From Paenibacillus sp. MAHUQ-63 (lineage in GTDB: Bacteria; Bacillota; Bacilli; Paenibacillales; NBRC-103111): DNA of 64,000 nucleotides. A model generated the notes under the pieces. It saw only the letters and a program-made list of their open reading frames with translations. It did not search any database and was not told where the DNA came from. Numbering within the stretch: position 1 is the stretch's first letter; each line of letters starts with the position of its first letter. The translations under genes and the position numbers were made by a program. Positions 42,750-52,592 of the stretch are shown here, piece by piece. The DNA is taken from assembly GCF_028765165.1 (NCBI RefSeq), contig NZ_JARADB010000002.1:496001-560000 (forward strand), in the 5' to 3' direction.

Positions 42750-44777
42750 GTGATTAATGACAAGCTACCGAAAATATGGTACGGCGGGGACTACAATCCC
42801 GAGCAATGGGATAAAGAAGTGATGGATGAAGATGTGCGGATGTTCAAACTCGCCGGCATCGATGTAGCCACTGTTAACGTATTTTCGTGGGCTCGCATCC
42901 AGAAGAATGAAGAGTCCTATGATTTTGAGTGGTTAGACGACATTATTAACAAGCTTTATGAGAATGGGACCTATGTATGCTTGGCTACCAGTACGGGAGC
43001 CCATCCCGCATGGATGGCGCACAAGTATCCCGATGTGCTGCGCGTCGATTTTGAAGGGCGCAAGCGCAAATTCGGCGGCAGGCACAATTCATGCCCGAAC
43101 TCCCCGACATATCGCAAATATTCGGCGCTGCTAGCCGACAAGCTGGCAGAGCGGTATAAGGAACATCCGGCCGTCCTGATTTGGCACATCTCCAACGAAT
43201 ACGGCGGTTACTGCTACTGCGATCAATGTGCGGCAAGCTTCCGCGTCTGGCTTCAGGACCGTTATACTTCGCTGGCTGCCTTGAATAAAGCATGGAATAC
43301 GAGCTTCTGGGGACACACCTTCTATGAGTGGGAAGAAATCGTACCGCCGAATGCGCTTTCCGAAGAGTGGGGAGAGGACAATACGAACTTTCAAGGCATT
43401 TCGCTGGACTATCGCAGATTCATGTCCGATAGCTTGTTGGAATGTTATAAATTAGAATACCATGCAGTCAAAAAACACACGCCGGAGCTGCCGGTAACCA
43501 CCAATTTGATGGGTTTGTACAAGCCATTGGATTACTTCAAATGGGCAAAATACATGGATGTCATCTCCTGGGACAACTACCCGTCATTGAATACACCGAC
43601 AAGTCTAACCGCAATGACGCACGATTTGATGCGCGGCTTGAAGCAGGGCCAGCCATTCATGCTGATGGAGCAAACTCCCAGCCAGCAAAACTGGCAGCCT
43701 TATAACTCCTTGAAGCGGCCGGGCGTCATGAAGCTTTGGAGCTACCAAGCCGTGGCTCGCGGAGCGGATACCGTGATGTTCTTCCAGCTGCGGAGATCAG
43801 TCGGGGCATGCGAGAAATACCACGGTGCGGTTATCGAGCACGTCGGACATGAACATACACGTGTTTTCCGGGAGTGTGCGGAGCTGGGGGCAGAGCTGCA
43901 GACGTTGTCTGACAAACTGTTGGACTCCAGAGTGCGTGCCCGAGTCGCAATCGTCTATGATTGGGAAAACCGTTGGGCCGTTGAGCTTTCCAGCGGACCG
44001 ACCGTCGCGCTGAAATACGTCGATGAAGTTCATAAATACTATGATGCTCTTTATCAGCAAAACATCCAGACAGACCTGATCGGGACCGACGACGATCTAA
44101 CCGGCTATGATATCGTTATCGCTCCGGTTCTCTACATGCTCAAAGAAGGCTATGCGGCGCGCGTTGAGGCGTTCGTTCAAGGTGGAGGCACCTTCCTCAC
44201 CACCTTCTTCAGCGGCATCGTCAATGAGAGCGATATCGTTACCCTTGGCGGCTACCCAGGCGAACTGCGCAAAGTACTTGGCATTTGGGCGGAAGAGATC
44301 GATGCCCTGTTCCCTGACCAGCGCAACCAAATCGTCCTCAACGAGGCGTGGGGCGCGCTGCAAGGAGAATATGAGTGCGGCCTCCTGTGCGACCTTATCC
44401 ATGCGGAAGGAGCCGAAGTCAAAGCCGTCTATGGCAGCGATTTCTATCAGGGAATGCCGGCGCTGACCGTCAACAAATACGGCTCAGGCCAAGCGTGGTA
44501 TATGGCATCAAGTCCTGAGCCCGCTTTCTTGCAGGGATTCATCCGCAACCTGTGTCAGGAGAAAGGCATCGTAGCTCCTATCCTGCCGGTAGCAGGCGTT
44601 GAAATCTCGGAACGTGTCAAAAATAAGGAATCGTTTATGTTCGTCATGAACCACAACAATCAGCCGACTAAGGTAGAACTGGGCGCTTTCAAAGCAACGG
44701 ATCTGCTTTCCGGGCAATTCGTCGAAAATAACGTCACCATCCCAGCCAAAGGCGTTCTTATTCTGCAGCAAAAGTAA
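42750..44777 (+). CDS. GH42 beta-galactosidase
   Basis: A 675-residue glycoside hydrolase of family 42. PKIWYGGDYNPEQWD is the family start, the acid/base Glu150 is in WHISNEYGG, and the nucleophile Glu307 is in FMLMEQTPSQQNW. A CYCDQC cysteine cluster after the acid/base fits the zinc site of this family. GTG 42750 follows GAAGAGGTG; an ATG 33 bases earlier has no ribosome site. No signal peptide, so it acts on imported galactosides such as galacto-oligosaccharides. Confidence 0.93.
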   Translation: MINDKLPKIWYGGDYNPEQWDKEVMDEDVRMFKLAGIDVATVNVFSWARIQKNEESYDFEWLDDIINKLYENGTYVCLATSTGAHPAWMAHKYPDVLRVDFEGRKRKFGGRHNSCPNSPTYRKYSALLADKLAERYKEHPAVLIWHISNEYGGYCYCDQCAASFRVWLQDRYTSLAALNKAWNTSFWGHTFYEWEEIVPPNALSEEWGEDNTNFQGISLDYRRFMSDSLLECYKLEYHAVKKHTPELPVTTNLMGLYKPLDYFKWAKYMDVISWDNYPSLNTPTSLTAMTHDLMRGLKQGQPFMLMEQTPSQQNWQPYNSLKRPGVMKLWSYQAVARGADTVMFFQLRRSVGACEKYHGAVIEHVGHEHTRVFRECAELGAELQTLSDKLLDSRVRARVAIVYDWENRWAVELSSGPTVALKYVDEVHKYYDALYQQNIQTDLIGTDDDLTGYDIVIAPVLYMLKEGYAARVEAFVQGGGTFLTTFFSGIVNESDIVTLGGYPGELRKVLGIWAEEIDALFPDQRNQIVLNEAWGALQGEYECGLLCDLIHAEGAEVKAVYGSDFYQGMPALTVNKYGSGQAWYMASSPEPAFLQGFIRNLCQEKGIVAPILPVAGVEISERVKNKESFMFVMNHNNQPTKVELGAFKATDLLSGQFVENNVTIPAKGVLILQQK

Positions 44778-44790
44778 AAAAACAAGCCAT

Positions 44791-44828
44791 AACCTTTATC
44801 TTTTTCCAAAGATAGAGGTTTTTTTGTT
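44791..44828 (+). terminator. Terminator after the beta-galactosidase gene
   Basis: A 13-bp stem with one G-U pair (AACCTTTATCTTT / AAAGATAGAGGTT), 4-base loop and a T run. A TATAAT at 44836-44841 directly after it probably drives the next gene, with no clear -35. Confidence 0.85.
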
Positions 44829-44875
44829 TTTTAGGTATAATTTAATCGTAAAGTAGGTTCAAGAGGGGGTGCCGT

Positions 44876-45682
44876 GTGACCGAACAACAGCAGTTGTTTA
44901 TTTGCTCAGATTCAATTGGAGAAACCGCCGATGCCGTTGCCAGGGCTACCATTCGTCAATTTAATTCCGAACAGATCAGGATCAAGCGTTACGGTCATAT
45001 CAGCGGGCAAGATGAAATCGTGCAAATGCTGCAGGAGGCGGCTGCTGCCGGAGGATTTGTCGCCTATACCTTAGTCCAGCCGGAACTTCGTGAAACGATG
45101 AGGAATGAAGCTTTTCGTCTGGGAGTCAAAGCTGTTGACATCATGGGGCCGATGCTCGAAGCTTTCTCCGAAACTTATGGAGATAAGCCCAAGCGCAAGC
45201 CTGGCCTGCTGCACGAGATGGACGCCCATTACTTCCGCCGCGTAGATGCAATTGAATTCGCTGTCAAATATGACGACGGCAAAGACAACCGCGGCATGCT
45301 GCAAGCCGAAGTCGTCCTCATCGGAGTCTCTCGAACGTCCAAAACACCGCTAAGCATCTACCTAGCGCATAAAGGCATCAAATCGGCCAACCTGCCTATT
45401 ATTCCGGAGATCAAACTGCCGGCTGAGCTGTTCAAAATTCCCGCCAAGCGCATCATTGGCCTCACCATGGATGCCAGTCAAATCCTGCAGATTCGTCTTG
45501 AGCGTCTCAAAACCGTTGGCCTTCCGGACGGCTCCGAGTACGCCACCTATCGCCGCATCCAAGACGAACTCGCTTATGCCGAATCCATCATGAAACAGCT
45601 TAATTGTCCGATAATCAACGTCACCAACAAAGCGATTGAAGAAACGGCTGAAGTTATTCTCGACCTCATCTCAATCAGATAA
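44876..45682 (+). CDS. Pyruvate phosphate dikinase / PEP synthase regulatory protein (bifunctional kinase-pyrophosphorylase)
   Basis: A 268-residue DUF299 protein. The nucleotide-binding loop GVSRTSKTPLSIYLAHKG and the N-terminal FICSDSIGETADAVARA are diagnostic. The family uses ADP to phosphorylate and Pi to dephosphorylate a threonine of PEP synthase or PPDK. GTG 44876 follows GAGGGGGTG. The gene stands alone between a terminator and a long repeat-rich gap. Confidence 0.92.
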   Translation: MTEQQQLFICSDSIGETADAVARATIRQFNSEQIRIKRYGHISGQDEIVQMLQEAAAAGGFVAYTLVQPELRETMRNEAFRLGVKAVDIMGPMLEAFSETYGDKPKRKPGLLHEMDAHYFRRVDAIEFAVKYDDGKDNRGMLQAEVVLIGVSRTSKTPLSIYLAHKGIKSANLPIIPEIKLPAELFKIPAKRIIGLTMDASQILQIRLERLKTVGLPDGSEYATYRRIQDELAYAESIMKQLNCPIINVTNKAIEETAEVILDLISIR

Positions 45683-45700
45683 ATTCAATTCCAGCGATGC

Positions 45701-45731
45701 CCTGAGCGCCTAACGCTCAGGCTTCGCTTTT
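45701..45731 (+). terminator. Terminator after the PPDK regulator gene
   Basis: An 8-bp GC-rich stem (CCTGAGCG / CGCTCAGG), 5-base loop and a weak tail CTTCGCTTTT. Confidence 0.7.
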
Positions 45732-45759
45732 CTATTGCTTCGTTTCCGCTCCACGCCCC

Positions 45760-45835
45760 CGAACCCTGAAGCCTGAACCCTGAACCCTGAGCCTCGACCT
45801 CCGACCCCCGAACTCCACACCCTGAACTCTCGCGA
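45760..45835. repeat. Degenerate CCCTGAA-type short repeats
   Basis: Several near-copies of CCCTGAA(C/G) and related CCCGAAC segments follow one another. They begin a 900-base gap (45683-46583) that holds no credible gene. Confidence 0.6.
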
Positions 45836-45940
45836 TTACGATCCCTGACTCTCTGTACAAGGCAAACACCTCGTAACTTATATCCGGTTTATCGGGCGGC
45901 GCATTCCTACATCAGCCACCTTGTCCAGTCTCGTCCTTAG

Positions 45941-46118
45941 TACCTGTCGTGAACCTAGTGCCCGGCCAATCAATCCATTGATAAAACACATTTTCTGTTG
46001 TATCTACAAACTACAATTCGTACCTCCGGGAAGCCTGCCGTGAACCAAGTGCTAGGGCACTCAATCTATTGATAAAACATATTTTCTGTAGTATCTACAA
46101 ACTTATAATTTCTACTTT
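45941..46118. repeat. Two direct 91-bp repeats with the TTTTCTGTNGTATCTACAAA core
   Basis: Matching landmarks GTGAACC (45949, 46040) and ATTGATAAAACA (45977, 46068) are exactly 91 bases apart. Each copy contains ATTTTCTGT(T/A)GTATCTACAAACT, the same core as the array at 21.3-21.8 kb. An inverted core (GTATATACAACAGAATCTTT) lies at 46439-46458. Confidence 0.85.
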
Positions 46119-46187
46119 TGAATTCCCAAAACTGAGCTTACATGCTTTTATCCCTAATTAGAATTATTTACAATAGACACTAGATCC

Positions 46188-46437
46188 TATAGGATAACTT
46201 CCACTAAAAACTCCAACCTGATTTACTGCTGCTAAAACTCTGAACCGAATTATTTCTACAGAATCCCTAGTAAGGTAGCCTCAACAACACTCTAAACTGA
46301 GTTGCATCTGCTAAAAACCTAGCAGAGAATTACTTCATCAAATCTCTTACAGGTTTAATTTGACCCAATTTTTCACAGGATTACTTCCACTTAAACTCTA
46401 ACCTGATCTATCTCAACTCAAAGAATTACGTTTGCTT
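46188..46437. repeat. Degenerate AT-rich repeats (ACTTCCACTNAAACTC type)
   Basis: GGATAACTTCCACTAAAAAC at about 46192 recurs as GGATTACTTCCACTTAAACT at about 46380, and more diverged versions (AAAACTCTGAACCGAATTAT, AAACTGAGTTGCATCTGC) lie between. No ribosome-site-bearing frame was seen. Confidence 0.6.
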
Positions 46438-46528
46438 TGTATATACAACAGAATCTTTTATTTATGAATATTAGGCATGGTTAGAGCAGCTTTTTGTAAA
46501 AAATATTTCCGACAAACCCTTCCAATCG

Positions 46529-46566
46529 GAACATATGTTTGGTATAATAAAGGAGAACAAATGTTT
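46529..46566 (+). promoter_or_regulatory. Two LexA (SOS)-like boxes flanking a TATAAT -10
   Basis: GAACATATGTTTGG at 46529-46542 and GAACAAATGTTTGG at 46555-46568 fit the Firmicute SOS box (CGAACRNRYGTTYC type) except at the outer bases. They are 26 bases apart and lie on both sides of TATAAT (46543-46548), an ideal place for repression. The -35 is weak (TTCCAA at 46520-46525). Confidence 0.55.
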
Positions 46567-46584
46567 GGTGTTGGGGTGGGATAG
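46561..46584 (+). CDS. Possible 7-residue leader peptide (MFGVGVG)
   Basis: ATG 46561 lies 4-5 bases after a strong AAAGGAG. The frame ends after seven codons at TAG, whose last base is the first base of the GTG start of the next gene (TAGTG). This fits translational coupling. Too short for any other support. Confidence 0.3.
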   Translation: MFGVGVG

Positions 46585-47504
46585 TGAGCAGACAATATGT
46601 TAATCTGGATTCAACAGTGCTTCATACAGAAGAGGAATGTGAGGAGTTTTTGTCGGAATTGCGCTGGTCCAGCGGCTTTCATTGTCCTTGGTGTGACCAT
46701 AACGAAGCGTTCAATATACGAACGAGAAGATTATTAGAGTGCAAGGAGTGCCGCATGCAGGTTTCAATTACCGCGGGCACAATCATGCATAAATCAAAAC
46801 TTCCATTACTGGTCTGGTTTCAGGCTATTCACCTTTACATTCAAGCGGAGGGGAGTATGACGGTTAGTAGTCTTGCCCGTTCGCTAGGAATAAATTATAG
46901 AAGTGCCCAACTTCTAATGAAAAAAATTATATTTTCGTATGAATATACGAATCATAGGCTTAATGTATTAAGTAAGTCAGAAAATTCCGGGGTAAATGTG
47001 CAGAAGCATACATCTCAAGCAGACTCGGACTGTCAGCTAATATCGATAGGGTCGACACCAGCGAATCTCTCCGAACTGACTCCGAAATCTTCATTTTCCG
47101 CATCAACTTCAACTTTCACTTCAACTTTCACTTCAACTTCAACTTTCACTTCAACTTCAACTTCAACTTCTACATCTAGTCCCACATTTACTTCCATATC
47201 TACTTCCTCATCTACTTCACTTCCTACTTACTCCTTAAGCACCGCTACTTCTTCCTTGAGCACTTCAACCTCATCGACATGGGATTTTCAATCCTATATC
47301 GAATCCAAGATGAATCGATTAAGTAACAAATTAAGCATACGGCGCATAGATCCTAGGAAGCCTATCGGTCTATCACATTATCATAATAAGTTGAAAGGTA
47401 ATCATACGTTAGATTGTCGTACCTTGCTGCGGAAATGGTTCAGAATGGCGGTTTCGAACTATTTTTATCAGACTTTTCTTAACTATTTCCAAATGTCAGC
47501 GTAA
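46584..47504 (+). CDS. Transposase-derived zinc-ribbon/HTH protein with long Ser/Thr repeat, no DDE domain
   Basis: A 306-residue protein. Residues 10-120 match the N-terminus of IS1595/ISXO2-type transposases: a zinc ribbon (CPWC 34-37, CKEC 53-56), then a helix-turn-helix (MTVSSLARSLGINYRSAQLLMKK). The DDE catalytic domain that should follow is missing. Instead residues about 169-232 are almost only Ser and Thr with Phe (STSTFTSTFTSTS), encoded by an ACTTCA-type microsatellite, and a basic C-terminal part follows (to 306). It may be a domesticated DNA-binding protein or a decayed insertion. GTG start, possible SOS control. Confidence 0.65.
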   Translation: MSRQYVNLDSTVLHTEEECEEFLSELRWSSGFHCPWCDHNEAFNIRTRRLLECKECRMQVSITAGTIMHKSKLPLLVWFQAIHLYIQAEGSMTVSSLARSLGINYRSAQLLMKKIIFSYEYTNHRLNVLSKSENSGVNVQKHTSQADSDCQLISIGSTPANLSELTPKSSFSASTSTFTSTFTSTSTFTSTSTSTSTSSPTFTSISTSSSTSLPTYSLSTATSSLSTSTSSTWDFQSYIESKMNRLSNKLSIRRIDPRKPIGLSHYHNKLKGNHTLDCRTLLRKWFRMAVSNYFYQTFLNYFQMSA

Positions 47505-47630
47505 ATATGGCGTACATCTACATCCTCCACATCATATCGGCGGTAGGATGATTTGACCCCGATCTTTTTTTCAGGCATGATGAGGAAGTAACATATGCTG
47601 ATATTTTGGAGTAGGGAGCGAGCCGCGAAT

Positions 47631-47879
47631 ATGAAAAGGACGTTGCAGATTCCGATTCATTTCTATCGAAAGTTTATATCGCCGTTGAAGCCGCCTACCT
47701 GCCGGTTTTATCCTACATGCTCGCAGTACGCACTGGAGGCCATAGAGGTTCATGGAGCACTGAAAGGATCATGGCTCTCGGTCAAAAGAATATGCAAATG
47801 CCACCCGTTCCATCCAGGCGGAATCGACTATGTACCGCCGCGGGAGGATAAATTAACTCATAACGATCAGTCGGCTTGA
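47631..47879 (+). CDS. yidD: Membrane protein insertion efficiency factor YidD
   Basis: An 82-residue YidD protein: amphipathic N-terminus [36 protein letters not shown] with the family cysteines, then [15 protein letters not shown]. It associates with the membrane and aids YidC-type insertion. ATG 47631 is chosen over an in-frame start 36 bases upstream because GGGAGCG precedes it and family members begin here. It lies apart from rnpA/yidC, so it may not be in the usual cluster. Confidence 0.92.
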   Translation: MKRTLQIPIHFYRKFISPLKPPTCRFYPTCSQYALEAIEVHGALKGSWLSVKRICKCHPFHPGGIDYVPPREDKLTHNDQSA

Positions 47880-47934
47880 CAGGCGGCTCTTCTTTTCGAT
47901 ATATTTGCCTTAAGATGTTGAATATGGTTCGATG

Positions 47935-48220
47935 AACGGATAAGTACAAATGGAAGCCTATGAACAGAGAGCCGGGTCAGGTGAAAGCCGGTATAGGAAC
48001 AAGTTTGGAATATGGTCCCGGAGAATAAGCCTTCGAGCTGCCCAGTGGCAATGTCACAGCTGTGATTTGCATGCACATTTGGGAGTAAGCTGGCTTCGTG
48101 TCCCAGCGTTAATGGGCAAGTCAATATTGACTTACTGAGCCCCGAGCTTGCGAAAGGCGGGGGAACCTGGGTGGTACCGCGTGAGTTCAGCTCTCGTCCC
48201 AAGATGGATGAGGGCTTTTT
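47935..48220 (+). ncRNA. T-box leader of metG
   Basis: Stem I with GAGAGCCGGGTCAGGTGAAAG-like apical part (47965-48000) and specifier region GGAATATGGTCC, giving the Met codon ATG at 48012-48014. The T-box GGGTGGTACCGCGTGAG is at 48169-48185, and an 11-bp terminator (arms 48189-48199 and 48206-48216) ends in T residues. Uncharged tRNA-Met should favour read-through into metG. Many Bacilli lack a T-box on this gene. Confidence 0.9.
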
Positions 48221-48242
48221 GTGTTTTCTACTTTTGTTTTAG

Positions 48243-50252
<2,010 letters not shown>

Positions 50253-50262
50253 GCGAGCACAT

Positions 50263-50303
50263 GCCGCTTCCCTGTAATTACTAAGGGGAGCGGCGTTTTT
50301 TTT
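50263..50303 (+). terminator. Terminator after metG
   Basis: An 11-bp stem with one G-U pair (GCCGCTTCCCT / AGGGGAGCGGC) and eight T residues. Confidence 0.9.
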
Positions 50304-50357
50304 GAGGTGTACCGGGCATTCTAAAGGAAACTAATCACGAATTACGGAGTGAGATGC

Positions 50358-50723
50358 ATGAGTGCTCGGTACGCGAAGCTATTGTTTATCACAGGCATGG
50401 TGTTCGTTCTGACATCTTGTTCGCTTTTTGGCGGAGGCTCAGATAAAAAGAAAGAAGAGAAAGAGAAGAAGGAAACGAAAGCCCAAGGCAAGAAGGAAGA
50501 CAACAGTATCATCAACCAAGAGTTGAAGAAACAGTATGAGATGTATAATGAGATCATTCAATATAAGTGGCAACAAGAAGAGAAGTTGAACAAGCAATCC
50601 GAAGAGCGATACAAGAAGCTGAAAGAAGAGAGCGAGAAGTCCCAACAATCGAAATCCGATAAGAAGGAAAGCTCTGACAAATCCAAGAAGAAAACAGAAG
50701 ATAGTAATGGGAGTTCCTCTTAG
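50358..50723 (+). CDS. Small lysine/glutamate-rich lipoprotein
   Basis: A 121-residue protein with a lipoprotein signal (lipobox LTSC at about 16-19 of the mature reading, MVFVLTSCSLFGGG), then a highly charged, coiled-coil-like body rich in Lys, Glu and Ser. ATG 50358 lies 8 bases after GGAG. It would be anchored on the outer face of the membrane. No family assigned; it could be a spore or envelope lipoprotein. Confidence 0.75.
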   Translation: MSARYAKLLFITGMVFVLTSCSLFGGGSDKKKEEKEKKETKAQGKKEDNSIINQELKKQYEMYNEIIQYKWQQEEKLNKQSEERYKKLKEESEKSQQSKSDKKESSDKSKKKTEDSNGSSS

Positions 50724-50792
50724 GATTTAAAGAATTAAGGCTATGCTGTGACAATTCGCAGCATGCCTTTTTTATTTTAGCCGGCTATTGTA

Positions 50793-50821
50793 TTGACTTC
50801 ATCTGGGGGGACTCGTATAAT
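50793..50821 (+). promoter_or_regulatory. Sigma-A promoter of the znuACB-ccdA operon
   Basis: TTGACT at 50793-50798 and TATAAT at 50816-50821 with a 17-base spacer. Confidence 0.85.
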
Positions 50822-50822
50822 C

Positions 50823-50850
50823 AATTCGTTAATAAAAAATATTACGATTT
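50823..50850 (+). promoter_or_regulatory. Candidate Zur site overlapping the znuA transcription start
   Basis: ATTACGATTT (50841-50850) equals a perfect Zur half-site (consensus AAATCGTAATNATTACGATTT), but the left half AATTCGTTAAT (50823-50833) is imperfect and the spacing is wider than the normal single base. Located right after the -10 box, where it would repress. Confidence 0.4.
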
Positions 50851-50873
50851 AGACATGGGTGGAGTGAGGTTCC

Positions 50874-51788
50874 TTGGTTCGTATAAAAAAAATACTTCTT
50901 ATAGCATTATTGGCTGTAATGGCAATGTTGATCGTTGGTTGCGGCAGCTCTTCGAAAGCAACATTGGTTGAAGGCAAAGTGAATGTGGTCACCAGCTTTT
51001 ATCCTCTATATGAGTTTACGAAGGAGATTGGCGGCGAGTATGTGAATGCCATCAACCTCGTTCCGGCTGGTGTAGAGCCTCACGATTGGTCGCCAAAAAG
51101 CAGAGATATCAAAAATATGACACAAGCCCAAGTTTTCGTGTATCAAGGCGCGGGGTTTGAAGGTTGGGTAAAAGATTTCTTGGGGAGTCTGTCCGCAGAT
51201 TCGACTTTAAAGGTTGTCGAGGCCAGTCAAGGGGCCAATTTGATAAAAACGGCAGAAAATAAAGAGGAATTCGATCCTCATGCATGGCTAAGCCCGTTAA
51301 ATGCTGTAAAAATGGCTAATAATATTAAAGATGCGTTAATTAGCGCCGATCCTGCGCATAAGGAAGCGTATGAACGAAATTATGCCAGCTATGCGGCGAA
51401 ATTAAACGATTTGGACGCTCGTTATAAAAAAGAGCTAGGTCAGACGTCGAAGAAGGAAATCGCCGTATCCCATCAAGCTTTTGCCTATTTGTGCAGAGAT
51501 TACGGTTTGACGCAATTGGCGATTATGGGGTTATCGCCTGATGCCGAGCCTACGGCGCAGGATTTGAAGAAAATGAATGAATACATCAAAGAGCATCAGT
51601 TGAAATATATATTTTTTGAGGAGCTTGTATCCGATAAGCTGGCCAAAACGCTGGCCAATGATGCCAAGGTAGATACCATGGTCCTCAACCCCCTAGAAGG
51701 CTTAACGGAAGAGCAAGCCAAAGCCGGCGAGACGTATATTTCGGTTATGGACAAAAATTTGAAAAATCTAGTGATCGCTTTACAATAA
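50874..51788 (+). CDS. znuA: Zinc (metal) ABC transporter substrate-binding lipoprotein
   Basis: A 304-residue cluster A-I binding protein with a lipoprotein signal (lipobox LIVGCGSS). Metal-binding residues appear in GVEPHDWSP, FDPHAWLSP, VSHQAFAYL and the late FFEEL. The His-rich loop typical of some ZnuA proteins is absent, so manganese binding is an alternative. TTG 50874 follows GGAGTGAGG. First gene of znuA-znuC-znuB-ccdA. Confidence 0.88.
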   Translation: MVRIKKILLIALLAVMAMLIVGCGSSSKATLVEGKVNVVTSFYPLYEFTKEIGGEYVNAINLVPAGVEPHDWSPKSRDIKNMTQAQVFVYQGAGFEGWVKDFLGSLSADSTLKVVEASQGANLIKTAENKEEFDPHAWLSPLNAVKMANNIKDALISADPAHKEAYERNYASYAAKLNDLDARYKKELGQTSKKEIAVSHQAFAYLCRDYGLTQLAIMGLSPDAEPTAQDLKKMNEYIKEHQLKYIFFEELVSDKLAKTLANDAKVDTMVLNPLEGLTEEQAKAGETYISVMDKNLKNLVIALQ

Positions 51789-51806
51789 GAAGAGAGGTTT
51801 CAAGCT

Positions 51807-52580
51807 ATGAGCCAAAAAGATTTTTGCCACCGGAGTATCGTATCGATCGATGATGTGTCTTTCTCATATGAGCAGAAGAAAGTCATTGATAAGCTCCAGT
51901 TTCAAGTGCTTGAACGGGATTTTGTCGGTGTCATCGGCTCGAACGGCGCTGGGAAAACGACCTTGCTCAAAATGCTCGTCGGGCTCCTTAAACCGACAAG
52001 CGGTGAGATTCGGCTGTTCGACAGTCCGCTGAGCCAATTCAAAGATTGGGAACGAATCGGCTATGTTCCCCAAAAAAATGCGTTCAACCCTCTTTTCCCG
52101 GCGACTGTCCGGGAGATTGTTTTATCGGGGATGTACAGCAAGAAGCGGATTTATCGCCGGCTGTCCAAGGCCGACCTGCAAAAAGCGGAAGACGCGATGC
52201 TCGCTATGCGCATCGAGGACTTGGCTGACCGCAAAATCGGCCAGCTGTCCGGCGGCCAGCAGCAGCGCGCTTTCCTCGCGCGCGCCATCGTCAACAACCC
52301 GGAGCTGCTCATTCTGGATGAGCCAACGGTTGGCATCGATGCCGAGACGCAGAGCGGATTTTTCCGAATGATCCGGCACATGCACCAGCATCATCATATG
52401 ACGTTCATCATGGTATCTCATGACATGGACATGATGCAGTCTTATTTGGGTGCGGAGCCCAAACAGGTTAGCGGCGGGATTAAGTTTCATGTGAAGCACA
52501 CCCATGATCCGGAGGATTGCCGAGAGACGAATTTGACACATTCGATCGGGCAGATTCGCGAGATGATCGGAGTTCAGTAA
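51807..52580 (+). CDS. znuC: Zinc ABC transporter ATP-binding protein
   Basis: A 257-residue ATPase: Walker A GSNGAGKTT, signature LSGGQQQR, Walker B LLILDEPTVGID, H-loop VSHDMDMM. The C-terminal tail HVKHTHDPEDC is rich in His and Cys, which suggests metal sensing or trafficking. Starts 18 bases after znuA. Energises import of the metal bound by the lipoprotein. Confidence 0.9.
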   Translation: MSQKDFCHRSIVSIDDVSFSYEQKKVIDKLQFQVLERDFVGVIGSNGAGKTTLLKMLVGLLKPTSGEIRLFDSPLSQFKDWERIGYVPQKNAFNPLFPATVREIVLSGMYSKKRIYRRLSKADLQKAEDAMLAMRIEDLADRKIGQLSGGQQQRAFLARAIVNNPELLILDEPTVGIDAETQSGFFRMIRHMHQHHHMTFIMVSHDMDMMQSYLGAEPKQVSGGIKFHVKHTHDPEDCRETNLTHSIGQIREMIGVQ

Positions 52581-52592
52581 GGAGCGGGCATT

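Noticed and set aside
45683..47504. Intact insertion sequence
   Set aside because: No DDE catalytic domain and no matching terminal inverted repeats or target duplication could be seen.
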